Assembly (NCBI GenBank): GCA_030267965.1
Contig: BRYA01000192.1
Location: 44,358 to 94,230 of the forward strand
From: Triparma columacea
Lineage: Eukaryota > Sar > Bolidophyceae > Parmales > Triparmaceae
Length of the DNA: 49,873 nucleotides
Reading direction: 5' to 3'
A program made the position numbers and the translations under genes. This document shows positions 1 to 10,890 of this stretch, in pieces (position 1 is the stretch's first letter; each line of letters begins with the position of its first letter). The notes under the pieces are model-generated. The model was not told the DNA's origin, did not search any database, and saw nothing but the letters and a program-made list of their open reading frames with translations.

Positions 1-44
<44 letters not shown>

Positions 45-46
45 AG
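1..46 (+). other. 42-base C homopolymer, probable intron polypyrimidine tract
   Basis: The window opens with 42 C residues followed by GGAG. The gene then continues open from about position 47. The same layout (long C tract, then GGAAG, then exon) occurs at the acceptor of the glycosidase intron ending at 14931. I therefore read this as the 3' end of an intron whose start lies outside the window. An assembly-edge artefact is the alternative. Confidence 0.4.
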
Positions 47-1077
47 GGTTGTTCGATGAGTCGAGCCCGTCCAACCTAGTCGCTGTTGCGAGCTTGCCTA
101 CATTCAGGCTTATGGTCGCGAGCAAGGCTCCGACTTGGTCTGAGAAAAAGGCGATGATCGCTGCCATCGAGGAAGTCGAAGAGGAGGTCGGCAAGGTTGA
201 GGCCAAGGTTTTAAAGGGGGAGACCGTAGGGGGGGGAGAGGAGAAGGTGAGCAGCGAAGTGGCGAGCGGAGCGAGCAGCGGGAAAGATTGCGTTGGCGGG
301 TTAGATGTCATGACTCTTCTCACCAATATTTTTTTTGGAGCGCAGCTATATTCCAGCGTGGAGAGTCTAGAAGAGAAGAAGGATGAGCTGAAAAAGATGA
401 TGGCGAGCCATGTCGAGGAAGGGACTTTGACTCGCCGGGAGAAGGAGGTACTGCTGGGCCAAGTTGAGAGCAAGATTGGCACGGCCGAGGAGAACTTGAA
501 AGGAGCCGATGGGAAGAAGAAGGACAAGATCGAGGAGGTCATGAAAAAGCTCAAGGCCCGGAAGGAGCTTATCGAGGGGGCGAAGATCAACTGGAGCCCA
601 CCGTTGAAGGCGCAGCCGCAGATTGATAAACTGAGGAAGGAGCTGATCCCGCTGATGAAGATCGAGGAGAAGGCCAAGGGCAGGCTGATGAACCTGAAGG
701 AGACAGAGGCCATGGGTCAGATGGAGGAGATCAGGAAACACATTGATGCACTCGAGGAGGGTAGTAGCGGGTGGTTTGAGTCGGTTGAGGAATGGACTGA
801 TAGAGTCATGAAGGGGAGGAAGGTGTGGGAAGATATTATAAGCAAGCGGAAGGCGAAGAAGGAGAGTGGTGGGGGGGGGGGAGGGGGGGGGAAGTATGTG
901 GCGAAGCAAACGACCGGAACGTCGTGGGTCACGCCGGGGAGAGGAGGGGGGGCAAAGGGGAGGAAGGTGGTGGGGGGGGTAAGAGGGGGGGGAGCGGCGG
1001 GGGGAGGAGCGGCCAAGAAGAAGGGGAGCCTGTTCCAGCAAATGATGGAGGATAGCAGTGACGAGGATTCTGATTAG
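47..1077 (+). CDS. Coiled-coil, Gly-rich-tailed protein, 3' part only
   Basis: I do not recognise this gene. About 343 codons are open to a TAG stop. No good ATG lies near the 5' end, and the likely acceptor at 45-46 suggests this is the last exon of a larger gene. The translation is rich in Lys and Glu, with several long predicted helices or coiled coils in its first 270 residues. The tail, from about residue 270, is very Gly-rich (runs of 8 Gly coded by G homopolymers) with Arg-Gly and Lys patches, and it ends in an acidic cluster DSSDEDSD. Such helical bundles with basic/Gly and acidic tails occur in chaperone C termini and RNA-binding proteins, but nothing here decides between them. The G tracts make the frame sensitive to sequencing error. 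Confidence 0.5.
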
Positions 1078-1224
1078 GAACGTTGGAGAAGGATGGAGGG
1101 AAGGGAAATTAGGGACGAGGAGAGACAGGAAGTGCAAAAAATGGTAAAGTTGGATCTTAACATTTCCATAAAATCACAAACAACTTTTTCCCACGGCCCT
1201 ATTATAGGGACCCCTTCCTAGGTC

Positions 1225-2214
1225 CTATTGCCCTTCCTCCTCCCCTTCCACCTCCCCCTGCATAGCCTCCAAAACTTTGTCGCACTCTAATATCTTTTCG
1301 TAGAGCTCCAACGCGTTGCTCTTGACGTCCAAACAGTCATCGATTATAAAGGGCCCTTGTTGTGTCCGCACAAGGTGAGTCATTGTCGCGTGGGTGCCTA
1401 GGGATGTGCCGATGTCGCGGATGAGCGACCTTATGTAGGTTCCCCCCCCGCAAGACACGGACAAGTTGAAGAAGGGGAGACCTTGGTCTGAGGGTTTCAC
1501 TTCGAGGGAGTTAACGACGACAGGGCGAGCGGGAATGCCGAGGGCATCGAGGTCTTCCTCGGTTGCACCCTCCCTAGCGAGCTCGTACAGCCGCTTCCCG
1601 TTCTTTCTCAGCGCGGAGTAAATTGGTGGGACCTGCAATATCTCACCGACGTAATTATCTGAGACTGATTTGATATTCTCGAGCGTAATCCCCGCCGGAT
1701 CACTCCTCTTCACGATATTACCATCGAGATCCAGCGTGGTCGTCTCATATCCCATCTCCGCCTTGGCCTCATAAGACTTGGCACCCTTGAGATAATCAGT
1801 CATCATCTTCGTCCCCTTTCCTACACCTAGGACAAGCACGCCCTCCGCTAATGGATCCAGAGTCCCGCCGTGGCCCACCTTAATCTTCGGCCTCTTCTTT
1901 GTCCCCAATCGATCCCTCGCCTCAAATTCCAAGGTCTTCCTCACGTAAGCAACTACGTCTGATGACGTCCAGTTGGTGGGTTTGTAAATTGGAAGAAGGC
2001 CTGAATGGAGGGCATTTGGCGTCGTTTTATCATTGGGGTGCATTGGTGGTGGGTTCTTTTGTCCTTGTTGTCGAGCCTCGTCGATGCTGTCACTGCAAAA
2101 CAATGCTTTTGTTGCCGTATTGAGCTTGTAAGGGATGCGCTTTGTGGTGTAATGTAAGTGGAAGGTGGTCGCTTTAGTGATTAGGATCATTAGGAGGAGA
2201 GGGAGTCTTGTCAT
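1225..2214 (-). CDS. TruB-type tRNA pseudouridine-55 synthase, probably organellar
   Basis: TruB-family enzymes isomerise U55 in the T loop of tRNA. The 329-residue single-exon product carries the family signature GHGGTLDPLAEGVL, with the catalytic Asp at about residue 120. It also has the motif LLPIYKPTNWTSSDVV at the domain start and the later segments PPIYSALRKNGKRLYELAREG and GTYIRSLIRDIG. The first 20 residues are hydrophobic and end in a Thr-Thr-Phe step, followed by a Lys-rich, acid-poor stretch. This looks like a bipartite signal plus transit peptide of a secondary plastid, although mitochondria remain possible. The extra N terminus of about 70 residues relative to bacterial TruB supports targeting. 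The start is the ATG at 2214. The family call is firm; the compartment is inferred. Confidence 0.93.
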   Translation of the reverse strand: MTRLPLLLMILITKATTFHLHYTTKRIPYKLNTATKALFCSDSIDEARQQGQKNPPPMHPNDKTTPNALHSGLLPIYKPTNWTSSDVVAYVRKTLEFEARDRLGTKKRPKIKVGHGGTLDPLAEGVLVLGVGKGTKMMTDYLKGAKSYEAKAEMGYETTTLDLDGNIVKRSDPAGITLENIKSVSDNYVGEILQVPPIYSALRKNGKRLYELAREGATEEDLDALGIPARPVVVNSLEVKPSDQGLPFFNLSVSCGGGTYIRSLIRDIGTSLGTHATMTHLVRTQQGPFIIDDCLDVKSNALELYEKILECDKVLEAMQGEVEGEEEGQ

Positions 2215-2262
2215 GGGTAGGTTGGGTTAGTGGGTGTGAGTGAAGAAGAAGGACGCAAGTTA

Positions 2263-2387
2263 GTTTGGTCAGTCAAAATCGTGCACGACGCCACTTTCGA
2301 GCAAAATCAGCGTTAAGTAAATATTTTGCGTTCGTTATACAACAACATGTTTGGTCAGTCAAAATCGTGCACGACGCCACTTTCGAG
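2263..2387. repeat. 39-bp perfect direct repeat spanning the MORN gene 3' end
   Basis: The 39 bases at 2263-2301 recur exactly at 2349-2387, with an 86-base period. The copy at 2349-2387 contains the last codons and the TGA stop of the MORN-repeat gene. The copy at 2263-2301 lies just beyond the stop in its 3' flank. The intervening sequence is unrelated and richer in A and T. A short segmental duplication is the simplest reading. Confidence 0.9.
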
Positions 2388-4937
2388 TGTGAGCTTTCCC
2401 TTCCCCATTTCATCGTTCATCCAGAAGCCAACAAACTTTTCTCCGTTAGCGAAAACCGTTGTGCCCCTGCCGTGCCTCTTCCCCTCTCTAAAATCCCCCT
2501 CATAACAATCACCATTCGCGAATCGCACGGTTCCGTGTCCCTTAGGGAGGCCATCCTCGTCGATAAGCCCGCTGAAGAACGATCCGTCGGGCCACTTGAT
2601 CTCCGCTTGCGCTCCTTCCAAAAACCTTCCGAACTTGAAGTTGGTCTCGATGCTGCGATGAAGGAAGCGTGTCGTGGAAATGAATACGATAGTGAGTTAG
2701 AATAGTACCATATACTTCGATCCTCCTCTAGTCTGTTCTTACCTCCTCTTCTTTGTCGTTAGCTTTCCGAACCCAGAGTACAATCCATTCACGAACGTGC
2801 CTTCGTAACTACCTTCCTCGAGATTGAGAATACCGTGCCCGTGCTTGGCATCGTTCCTCCAGCACCCGCAATAGATGAAGTCGTCCCCCTTCTTCACCGT
2901 TCCCTCTCCATCCCTCCTGTTCCGTTTGAATTCTCCCACGAAAACACTCCCGTCGGGGTACGTGATCTTCCCCATACCCTCCTTGACGCCATTTACAAAT
3001 GCGCCCGTGTACATCGTGCCTTCCCAGTCACATAACTCCCCGGCATCATCGTGAAATTCATTTTCCTTGAACTTCCCCTTGTAAGTAATAAGTCCCCTGA
3101 CGACGAGCGTTCCGTCAAGAAATTCATCCTCGGAGAAAAAGCCAGTGAAGACTGAGGAGTCTGCAGTCATCGTGCCGCTGCCATCCCTAAGATTATCGAC
3201 AAACATCCCTTCATAACGAGCTCCCGTTCGCTTCACTATGTAGATCCCACGACCCTGTCTCAAGCCCTTAGAGTCGATGTGGCCAAAGAACTGGTCGCCG
3301 TTATCGTACGTATAGGGTGGTTGGTCGTCCGCTTCACCCTGACCCTTCACCCGCTCGCCGTCCATGTTCCCTTCCCCTCCCTCCTCTCCTTCGTCCGAAA
3401 GCCTTATTTCGCTGAGGGTGAGATCTGTAACGTCACCCACAACCTGCTTAGGTTGCTTCTTCTTGTTGTTTGCCGGGGAGTCCCCTGCGATGAGTGAAGC
3501 GAAAAAAGTAAAGAAATGGGCATGAGGGGTGAGGATTGTAGCAGTGGTAATGGAGATAGCGCCTTGCACGGAGGGATGCATGCATTCGCACAAGATGCTT
3601 TTAGCAGCGCTAGAGTCCTTGTCTCATCTCACCAATGAAAATATTCAAACCCACCGGCTGGTCCTGCAATTGAACGAGGAGCGAAGTGAGGAAATCATTG
3701 ATTGTGTCTTGGGTTAAGTCGTCACTGCGCCCCTTTCCTCTTCCCTCCCTATCTCACCTGACGCCACAGCCCTTCGAAGCTGTCACCCGCCGCAAACACG
3801 ACCACCCCCTCTCCGTGCCTTAGCCCTGCACGAAAGTACCCCGTATAGACATCTTCGTTACTCAGTTTGAGCATCCCCCGACCTTCTGGTTGTCCGTTTT
3901 CACACGATCCTGCATATTGACTGCCGTCCGCATAATTCAATATCCACTCTCCGTTCCCCTCCCTCCCGTTCTCCCATCTGCCCTCCCTCACAGTCTGAGT
4001 TGGAGGGGCGCGGGGAAGGGGGGTACGAGTGGGGTGAGTTGCTATTATATGAGAAGTATAGTTATTTTGCGAGGAGCGATCACCTTGCCACTATTACCCT
4101 CCAACTTTCGCGTCTCTCTTCCCTCCCCGTGACGCAAACCAGCCACCCAGTCCCCTTCGAAGACGACGTTGCCATCGCTCAGTGTCCCCTCCCCCCAGTA
4201 CCGACTCGATCGCCAACTTCCACTATACCAAGATGTCGGCACCATACCGGAACCCTCATACTCCCAAGAACTACCCTCCCCGTTTTTCTCGTCCACCTTC
4301 CACTGCCCCGCGTACGCCTTCCTTCCAAAAATATCCTTTAAAGTCCCCACTCCGTCCCTCATGCCATTTAGAAACTCTCCCTCGTATGTCATGCTCTCTT
4401 CGACAAGGACACCGAAACCGTGATAGAGACCGCTCCGCATCTCCCCAGTGTAAGATGAAGCATCGGTATATATGAGGGTCGCAGTGTCGCCCTTCCTGCA
4501 GGAGGAGAGGGAAGGTTTAGCGTCGATTTTTCCGGGCAAAGGTTGTTGAACTGGGAACGTTATCAGCAGGGAAGCCATATGTATATTGACTGTATTTCTC
4601 CTACCCGTTCTCACCTGGTGGAGAACTTTCCACCTTCGTCAAACCCCCCTATGTACTTCAAACTATGACGCGTGCTGATGAAGCTCCCCTTCAACGGCCG
4701 ATCACCCTCAAACTCGCCCTCAAATTCGTCACCGTTAGACCACCTTACGTGCCCATTGCCAATACGGTGCCCTGTGATAGGATCAACGAATCCCTCGAAT
4801 GTAGACTTTACTTTGGCCTCACGGAGCCTACCAGAGAGTCCATTCAAGGTAGTGTAAAGACCCTCAACCGTTCTGAAGGTGGGCTTGGGGGCAAGTCCTT
4901 GACCAGCGGCGGCTTCACAATCGAAAAACGAGTCCAT
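2355..4937 (-). CDS. MORN-repeat protein, six exons
   Basis: Joined by phase, the exons are 4937-4615, 4495-4084, 3994-3758, 3663-3633 (31 bases), 3484-2743 and 2652-2355. Together they give 680 residues. The product is built almost entirely of MORN repeats (membrane occupation and recognition nexus; pattern Y-x-G-x-F-x-x-G-x-x-x-G-x-G). Examples are YEGDFREGKRHGRG and YTGYFRAGLRHGEG. A charged, non-repeat insert of about 60 residues follows the 31-base exon. MORN arrays form long beta-hairpin ribbons that act as membrane-associated or flagellar scaffolds; no catalytic domain is visible. All five junctions agree in phase with GTGAG or GTAAG donors, except the second intron, whose donor is GTGATC. 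Three of the introns carry the shared 3' motif described in the findings. Confidence 0.85.
3633..3663 (-). other. 31-base internal exon of the MORN gene
   Basis: The sequence lies between a TTGCAG acceptor and a GTGAGATG donor. It restores the frame between the exon ending at 3758 (phase 0) and the exon starting at 3484, which otherwise would not join. It codes for ten residues plus one base. Confidence 0.7.
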
Positions 4938-4949
4938 TCTTGTGGGACA

Positions 4950-5350
4950 GTTTTTTGTCAGTTTTTTTGGTGGAAATTCTTAATAATCATAGACTTTATA
5001 TCTCTTATCTTATATCAATGTTCTATATCAATCAAATTTATATCTCAATAGAAATATTTGACTTGTAAAAATGCTATTTGATTGCGCAAATAAAAAATTT
5101 TGAGATACACTTATTATCAATTAAAACTGTCAAAATTGACCATTTAATAATTGATATTAATTTAAATTGAATCAACAATACAAATCAATGACAACTTCAA
5201 ATTTTTTATTATTTTTGAAATACTTTATTTCATATTTAGATATCATACACTCAACAAGGTAAATTAAATTGTACATGAAGTAAGCTAGATACATTAAATT
5301 TCTTTTTAGATTAAATAAAATTTTGTTCAAAATTGAAAAAAAAAACTGAT
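4950..5350. other. AT-rich island with inverted TCAGTTTTTTT ends
   Basis: About 400 bases between the MORN gene start and the SelO 3' flank are strikingly A/T-rich compared with the rest of the window. They hold no credible coding sequence. The edges carry TCAGTTTTTTT at 4958-4968 and its reverse complement at 5339-5349, resembling short terminal inverted repeats. I cannot see a clear target-site duplication. It could be a MITE, an organelle-DNA insertion, or simply an AT-rich promoter for the MORN gene at 4937. Confidence 0.45.
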
Positions 5351-5721
5351 GTGTCAAACGGGGACGTTATCGTACTCCCAAGCCTTCCAAACTCGATTCA
5401 TTGCCATATGTATTGTTCTTCTTTCCTCTCATGACCTTCTTTCTATATTTTCACGACGACACAAATGAAAAACTCCAGTCTCCATCCAACCACAACCAAG
5501 TTTCGTTACGTTTCAATTCGTTACGAGATGATGAGAAGCGAGCAGAAGCCTTCGCCACCGTGGCCTCCTCGATGTGCCGTCCCTTTTCTCTCCCCTTGCC
5601 ACTCTCAGGTCCAAGTAGACCGTCATTCGTGACAGGATAGAAATGGGACGTTTAGTGCACGTCTTGAAGACTCGCGGATTATCGGACACAGACCCCGCAG
5701 CCCGCCCTGTCCTCATCACCT
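5351..5721 (-). other. SelO 3' flank / presumed 3' UTR
   Basis: There are 371 bases without a supported gene. This is where a SECIS element should lie if the TGA is recoded. Several short hairpins are present, but none has the full pattern (AUGA, long stem, apical AA, then NGA) that I can defend by eye. Short open frames on both strands look accidental. Confidence 0.5.
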
Positions 5722-8172
5722 CTAACTGGATCACGTGTTGAAAACTCCATGTGCCCACGTTGGAGCCTGCCTTGTCTTCCCCTTGAGCAGATCTGCAGTT
5801 TCCCCCCTCACTCCTCCAACACTCCCTGCCCCCTCTCCTCTCTCCCAAATCTCGCCAGCACAGCCTAACAACTCGTTGACCCCCCCGTAGTCGCCCTTCT
5901 CTGCCCTCTCGATAGCGTGCTGGAGGACCCAGTTCCTCAGCGTTAGCCTGGGATTGGCCACCTTCATGTTATTCACCCTCTCTTCCCAATCCCCGCCCCC
6001 TCCTTCTCCCTCCAGCCTCGCCTTGTACTTGCTTAAGAATTCTCTCCACTTGATTCTGTTCTTGTCCTCCAGAGCCCCCTCCTCCAGGACCCCAAGGCCC
6101 TCCTTCATTTGAGCATATTTGGCGTACTTCTGCAGCTTTTCATAGTCGCCCTTTATTTCAGATACGATGGCCGCAACTGGGGCTCGAAAGTGCGCCGCGA
6201 CCGCCTCGGGCTCCGTCTGGCACATTTCCCAGAGTGCCAGAATCTGGTTCGGCGGCATGCTGGGTTTTAGGATCTGCAGCTTCTTGCTGTAAATTCCTTC
6301 AAGCGCGTTCTTGTCAGCGCAGCTCCCAACCAAATTGTTCAATGCTTCTCCCACCCCCTTACCCCCGCTCGCCACGAACCCCTCAAAGTTCATGAAAGTC
6401 TCGGTGAAGTCCGCCTTTGTCTCGTCCATGACCTCCCAGAGCTCCTCAAAAAAGTCTTCATCACCCTCCATCGCAATGCCGAGTCCCATTTTCTCCCTCA
6501 TGGTGTCCTCAAACACCCTACGAAAGGTGGATCCGTAAACGTCCCTCGCGACCGCCTTGACCTCCTCGGAATCTGCTACCCCTCCAAACTCCCAAGCCTC
6601 GGCCAATTTCTCGAGGTTCCACAAACAAATCTCCTCCTGATGTTCCCAATCGTACCTCCCATTTCCGTCAGAGCCGTTGGGGATAAAATCTCTCTCGAAG
6701 TACTCCATCCAACCATAAGGCCCGTAGTCGATAGTCAGTCCCAGGATGCTCATGTTGTCAGTGTTCAGGACCCCGTGGGTGAATCCCGTGGTCTTCCATC
6801 CGACAACCATCTTGGCTGTGCTCGCAGCAATGACTTTCATGACTCTCTTGGCCGTTTCCTTCCTATCACTCTCCTCGGCGCACTGGGGAAAATGTTCCGA
6901 CACAGCGTAGTCGAACAATGTTCTTCCTAACTCAACATCGTTGGGGCTGCGATTGAAGTGCGTGTATGTGTGTGTGTGCGTTTGTGTGGAGGGAGGGGGG
7001 TAGATGAGTTTCATGAATATCACGAAACACCACGAGATCCGCCCTTTGCGCAACTTGCTTCGATGGACGCCACTCCGCCCCCCACTCTCACCTTGACCCA
7101 GCCCTACCAGTCTTGCTGTCCCTTGGCTTGCACACCTCGAAGGATCCGAACCTGAGGAAACTTTCAGCCGTTCTGCTAATAATGGCAACATTCTCAGGCT
7201 TCACGTTTCCGTTGTAGTATTTGTCTCGGATGATCGTGTCGGAGCTGACAACAAGGGTGGGTGCCTTTGTGGTTCCGACATTTAAGCTTTCCATCCACTT
7301 GCTGCCCAAAAACTCTCTAATGCTACTCCTTAGAACCTTCCTCCCGTCCGCCGTCCTGCTATACGTAGTCTTCCCCGCGCCCTTCAGCTGAAGCTCCACC
7401 TACGATGAGCGAAGCGAATCGTGGAAAAGGTTAGAATGAAAGACGAGAGCATTACTACGGTGGCGATGGAAAAGGCGCGTCTATATACAGAGGTGCAACA
7501 CCGTAAACATTGTAGTACGTAAAACATCGTAATGCGTAAATCATCGTCAAGCTGAATTGTCGCTCCCCTCCTCTAGACACTTTCTTTGCTCCTCCAACAC
7601 TCCAACCCCCCCAAACTCTCCCTCACCTTCTTGCCCCCCTCCAAGACATGACCGAGGTAAAGCGTCGCACCGTCTCCCAACTGCCCCGAGAAACTCCCGA
7701 ATTGGTGCCCGCAATAACAGTGAGCTGAAGGGATCGATCCAGGAAGGAGCTTATTCCCAGCCATGTACTCCGCAAGCGCGTCTGCACCGGCGCCACTCGC
7801 GGCCACCCCCGCAAGACCGAGCTCCGCCAAACTATCCTCATCATACGACACGAGCGTGGGGTTGCTTGAGGGCTGCAGCGGGATGCTGGTTGTGAAGCTG
7901 ATCCCAGGTGTGGGCGATATTTGAGGGGGTACAGGTCCCAGAGGGCACTTCCGTGTCGGAAGTTTCGTAAGAATAGACGTGTCCAACGTCAACATCTCGA
8001 TGGACGCAGCAGAAGCAGCATTTGCCATCAAAGAAGAACGAGAGAGCTTCCGACTCTCTGGTAAAATGTTCAAAGACCTCGACACGCGTCCGAGGTCAAG
8101 GGGAAACGAATTAAAAAGGCGAGCCAGCGTCACAAGTAGTATCAGCGATGTAAAGATGGCCGTCCGTAGCAT
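5722..8172 (-). CDS. SELENOO: SelO protein adenylyltransferase (pseudokinase), likely selenoprotein
   Basis: SelO transfers AMP from ATP to protein Ser, Thr or Tyr in mitochondria and bacteria. Exons are 8172-7627, 7399-7092 and 6946-5722; the phases agree and give 692 residues. Family landmarks are YCGHQFGSFSGQLGDG, ELQLKGAGKTTYSR, LRSSIREFLGS, FLRFGSFE, DSKTGRAG and HGVLNTDNMSILGLTIDYGP. At the C terminus the frame reads Asn-Thr-TGA-Ser-Ser-TAG. The TGA (5733-5731) sits where animal SELENOO has selenocysteine and bacterial homologues have Cys (Cys/Sec-Ser-Ser end). I therefore extend the CDS through it to the TAG at 5724-5722. I could not identify a SECIS element by eye. The start is the first ATG in frame; the hydrophobic N terminus is an organelle or signal sequence. 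The first intron carries the shared 3' motif. Confidence 0.92.
5731..5733 (-). other. In-frame TGA, predicted selenocysteine codon
   Basis: This TGA is followed by exactly two Ser codons and TAG, matching the Sec-Ser-Ser C terminus of vertebrate SELENOO. A random stop would not be expected to leave that exact ending. Recoding needs a SECIS in the 3' UTR, which I have not found with confidence. Confidence 0.75.
7400..7626 (-). repeat. SelO intron 1, member of the shared-3'-motif intron group
   Basis: The 227-base intron ends, in transcript sense, with a CTAACC branch-point-like site, then ACGATTCGCTTCGCTCATCG and TAG. Plus-strand bases 7498-7550 hold three imperfect copies of a 16-18 base unit related to ACGTAAAACATCGTA. 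Confidence 0.6.
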
Positions 8173-8367
8173 GTACACAAGGGGGAAATATCTGGTCTGA
8201 CTTGGTAGGCTGGGTGGGATGGGGACAGGGACAAAAATCGATCACGTAACAGAGTCGAGTATTATATTCGTGCAACGAAGCGTATGTTTCGTGTTTAATT
8301 CAACCAAACCGTTCACTCCCTACCCCATCCCCACTCCAAAACCCCCTCGAAACCACCCCCCCTATCT

Positions 8368-10711
8368 TCATCCCATCGTAGTCATACCGAGGAGCTTGGC
8401 AGCGTCATATTGCGACTCGGCCATGATGAGCATCTTGAGAAGGTCGGCCATCTCATCCTTGGTCCGGCATTGGCAGAGGCCCTCCTTGTAAAGGTCAATC
8501 ACGGGCACGCACTCCTCGATGTCCCTGGCCAAGGTGAGCTTGAGCTGCCCGAGGTGGATGTAGGCTCCCTGGAACTGGGGGTCAATCTCGAGCCCCTTCT
8601 CGAGGAGGTCGCAGGCGCGCCCAGTGTCAGGGGGGCTCCCCATGACGGCGGGGATGTTCATTATGGCGAGGGCAGCATTCACGTAGGCGTTGGGGTTGCT
8701 GCGATCGTATTCCATGCCCTTCTCAAAGCACTTGAGAGCTTCGTCGACTTTTCCCATCGTGAAAAAGAGTTCTCCTTTGTAAACCTGAACGTCGCTATTC
8801 TTGGGGCAGAGGGTGTCGGCGAGGTCCAAGCAGCTGAGGGCCTGGTCAGGCTGGTCCAGGTGCATCGCCAGGGTGGCCTGGCGGAGCTGTGCCGCGAGGA
8901 AGTCAGGCTTCACCTTCAGGCACTTCTCGATGTCCTTCTTTGCGCTCTCGAGGTCCCTCTTGAGCATGTACAGGTTGCTTCTGTGGAGAAGGGCATCGGG
9001 GAAGTCGGGGTTGATCTCGAGAGCCTTCGAAAACCACCCGTCGGCCACCTCTATCTCCCCAGCGTCCATCTTAATTCCGGCGCACTTCACCCTGAGCTCG
9101 GCCTGCTTGTCAGCGTCATCCTTGTCGGTCACCTCGATGCACTTTTCGTAAGCAACAATAGCCCCGGTGAGGTCGTAACTGTGACGAGTGAAGCAAATCG
9201 AGGAGGAGGTTGCGTGAGTGGTCAAGATTAATGGGCACGTCACCACGCAGATCATTATTTTCGCGAATGCGAAGTTTCACTTCTTGTTCCATTCTCACCT
9301 GAGGTGCTTGCAGACTCCCAGCCACTCAAGCAACTGCGGGTAAAACTTCATCTCACCCTGGAGGCTCTCCTTCTCCGCGAGATCCTCGGCGAGCCTAAAG
9401 TCAGCAAAGGCATCGTCGTACTTAGCCTCGAAAGCATTCCTGCGTCCCCTCCTGAAGAGCAAATCTGCCCTCTCCGCTCCGGCAACATCCCTGGCGAGCT
9501 CTAAAGCGAGGGCGCCGAGGTCCAAGTCTGCACTCGCCTCGCTCCTCCACACCGAGCAGCTGCTGAAGGACTCCATGAGCATCCCCACTGTGTGCTTGGC
9601 TGGGAGAGAGTGGTTCTTACCCTCCTTGACCCTCTTCTTCTGCCACTCGTCCCTCATCTGCTCAGCGTCCCTCATGGCAGCGGGCAGGCACGCATCGCAA
9701 AGGTCCTCCATCTTCTTCTGCTCCACGGGAGGGTTAAGGGGGATTCCCCTCATGAGGCTTGCCTTGTTCTTGTGCATGAAGTCCAGCTGGATAGCGCACA
9801 GCTCGGTGAGGGCCTTCTTGAACTCCATCAGACTCTCAAAGATCCTGGCCCTCTTCTTCCTGGCCTTCTCATGGGCAACCTCCAGCTCCAAGACGGAGGC
9901 GCAGTCCTCGAGGGCGAGGTCGACCATGTCAGCCTTTTCGTACATGGCGGATCTGTTGTTAAGGAGGGTGACAAGCTGCTTCTCGAGACCGCTAATCTGT
10001 CTAGATGCCTCAATGGCCTTGCCGAAGGCGTCGGCCGCCTCAATGTACTTTCCTTCCCTGAAGAGCTGTGCGAGGGAGGAGCAAAGCGACGAGCAAAGAA
10101 GGTTAGTTATGCAGTGCGTAAATGTGTACCTGAGCTCTCTCATTTACCTTCTTCCCTTCCTTGTCGCTCTCCTCCAAAATCTTGGTCAATCTGCAACGGC
10201 GTGGTGAAATAGGCGAGCACTTGGGTTGAGCAGGCTGGCGAAAATGGTGAACGCGGCCTTTCAACTCTCCTCCCCTCCCATATCTTCCCACCCCATCCCC
10301 TCACCTCAACTTTTCACTCCTGTCTCCCTCCCCACCCTTCTTCTTCTTATTCGTATTGCTCATCTTGGGTGTATCCTCCTTACTAGCACCCTCATCCCCC
10401 CCCTTGCTTGCTTCCGGGACAGCAGGGGGTTGGGATTGTGAGGGACGGGATGGTTCAATAGGGGGCAGGTCAGAAACATCATCATCAGCCGATTTTCTGT
10501 TCATAACCTAGATGAAAAGGGATGCCAGAGCGATGTTACAAATCGTTAGTAGGAAAAACAAGTTCAGGAAGGTAAAAGCTACACAAGAAAGGATCGGACG
10601 GAACGAAAGGGCGAGCTGAAAATCAGCTAGAGGCAAACTCACCACGAGAAGACCAACGACAGAGGCAAGCACGACGCATGCTAGGGCAATCTTCTGGTGC
10701 TTAGGTTCCAT
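8368..10711 (-). CDS. TOM70: Tom70-type mitochondrial import receptor (TPR protein)
   Basis: Tom70 is an outer-membrane receptor that takes Hsp70/Hsp90-bound preproteins to the TOM channel. Exons are 10711-10643, 10507-10305, 10190-10130, 10065-9299 and 9178-8368; the phases agree and give 636 residues, close to yeast Tom70 (617). The N terminus has a single hydrophobic anchor (IALACVVLASVVGLLVV) after five residues. A Ser/Pro/Lys-rich linker follows, then about ten TPR units, for example FREGKYIEAADAFGKAIEAS and NNRSAMYEKADMVDLALEDC. The C-terminal array runs from AIVAYEKCIEV to YKEGLCQC. The anchor-linker-TPR plan, the length and the C-terminal helices favour Tom70 over other TPR co-chaperones. 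Two introns near the 3' end carry versions of the shared acceptor motif. Confidence 0.85.
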
Positions 10712-10890
10712 TGCTCTAGTCTTGGGTTAGGTTGACGAAAAGAAAAGTGGCCTGCAATCTGGGTAGAATTTGCTGAACAATTGAAAACCACAGCATGTGC
10801 TGGCGGTAATCTATAAAAGAACAGACTTCACACCAAACCTTTCAATTCTCGCTCCCATTCGACCCATTACGCGAGGAACACCTCTTTCTG
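10712..10890. promoter_or_regulatory. Bidirectional promoter region with TATA box
   Basis: This 179-base gap separates the divergent Tom70 and methyltransferase starts. TATAAAAG at 10812-10819 is oriented for the plus-strand gene and lies about 72 bases before its ATG, leaving room for a short 5' UTR. Confidence 0.55.

Noticed and set aside
367..1137. 256-codon minus-strand frame opposite the coiled-coil gene.
   Set aside because: Composition is Pro/Leu/Arg-rich, as expected from antisense of a Lys/Glu/Gly-rich coding strand.
5605..5626. Possible SECIS for SelO: ATGA...GGTC hairpin...TGA on the minus strand.
   Set aside because: The stem is only about four pairs and there is no apical AA with the usual 11-13 pair helix. 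Another ATGA-GGACA...TGTCC-GAT hairpin starts only a few bases after the stop and lacks the AA loop.
8410..9231. 273-codon plus-strand open frame opposite the last Tom70 exon.
   Set aside because: It is the antisense shadow of a clear TPR coding exon, with no domain pattern of its own.
9592..10212. Plus-strand open frames of about 200 codons opposite Tom70 exon 4.
   Set aside because: They overlap phase-consistent Tom70 exons and cross its introns without splice signals.
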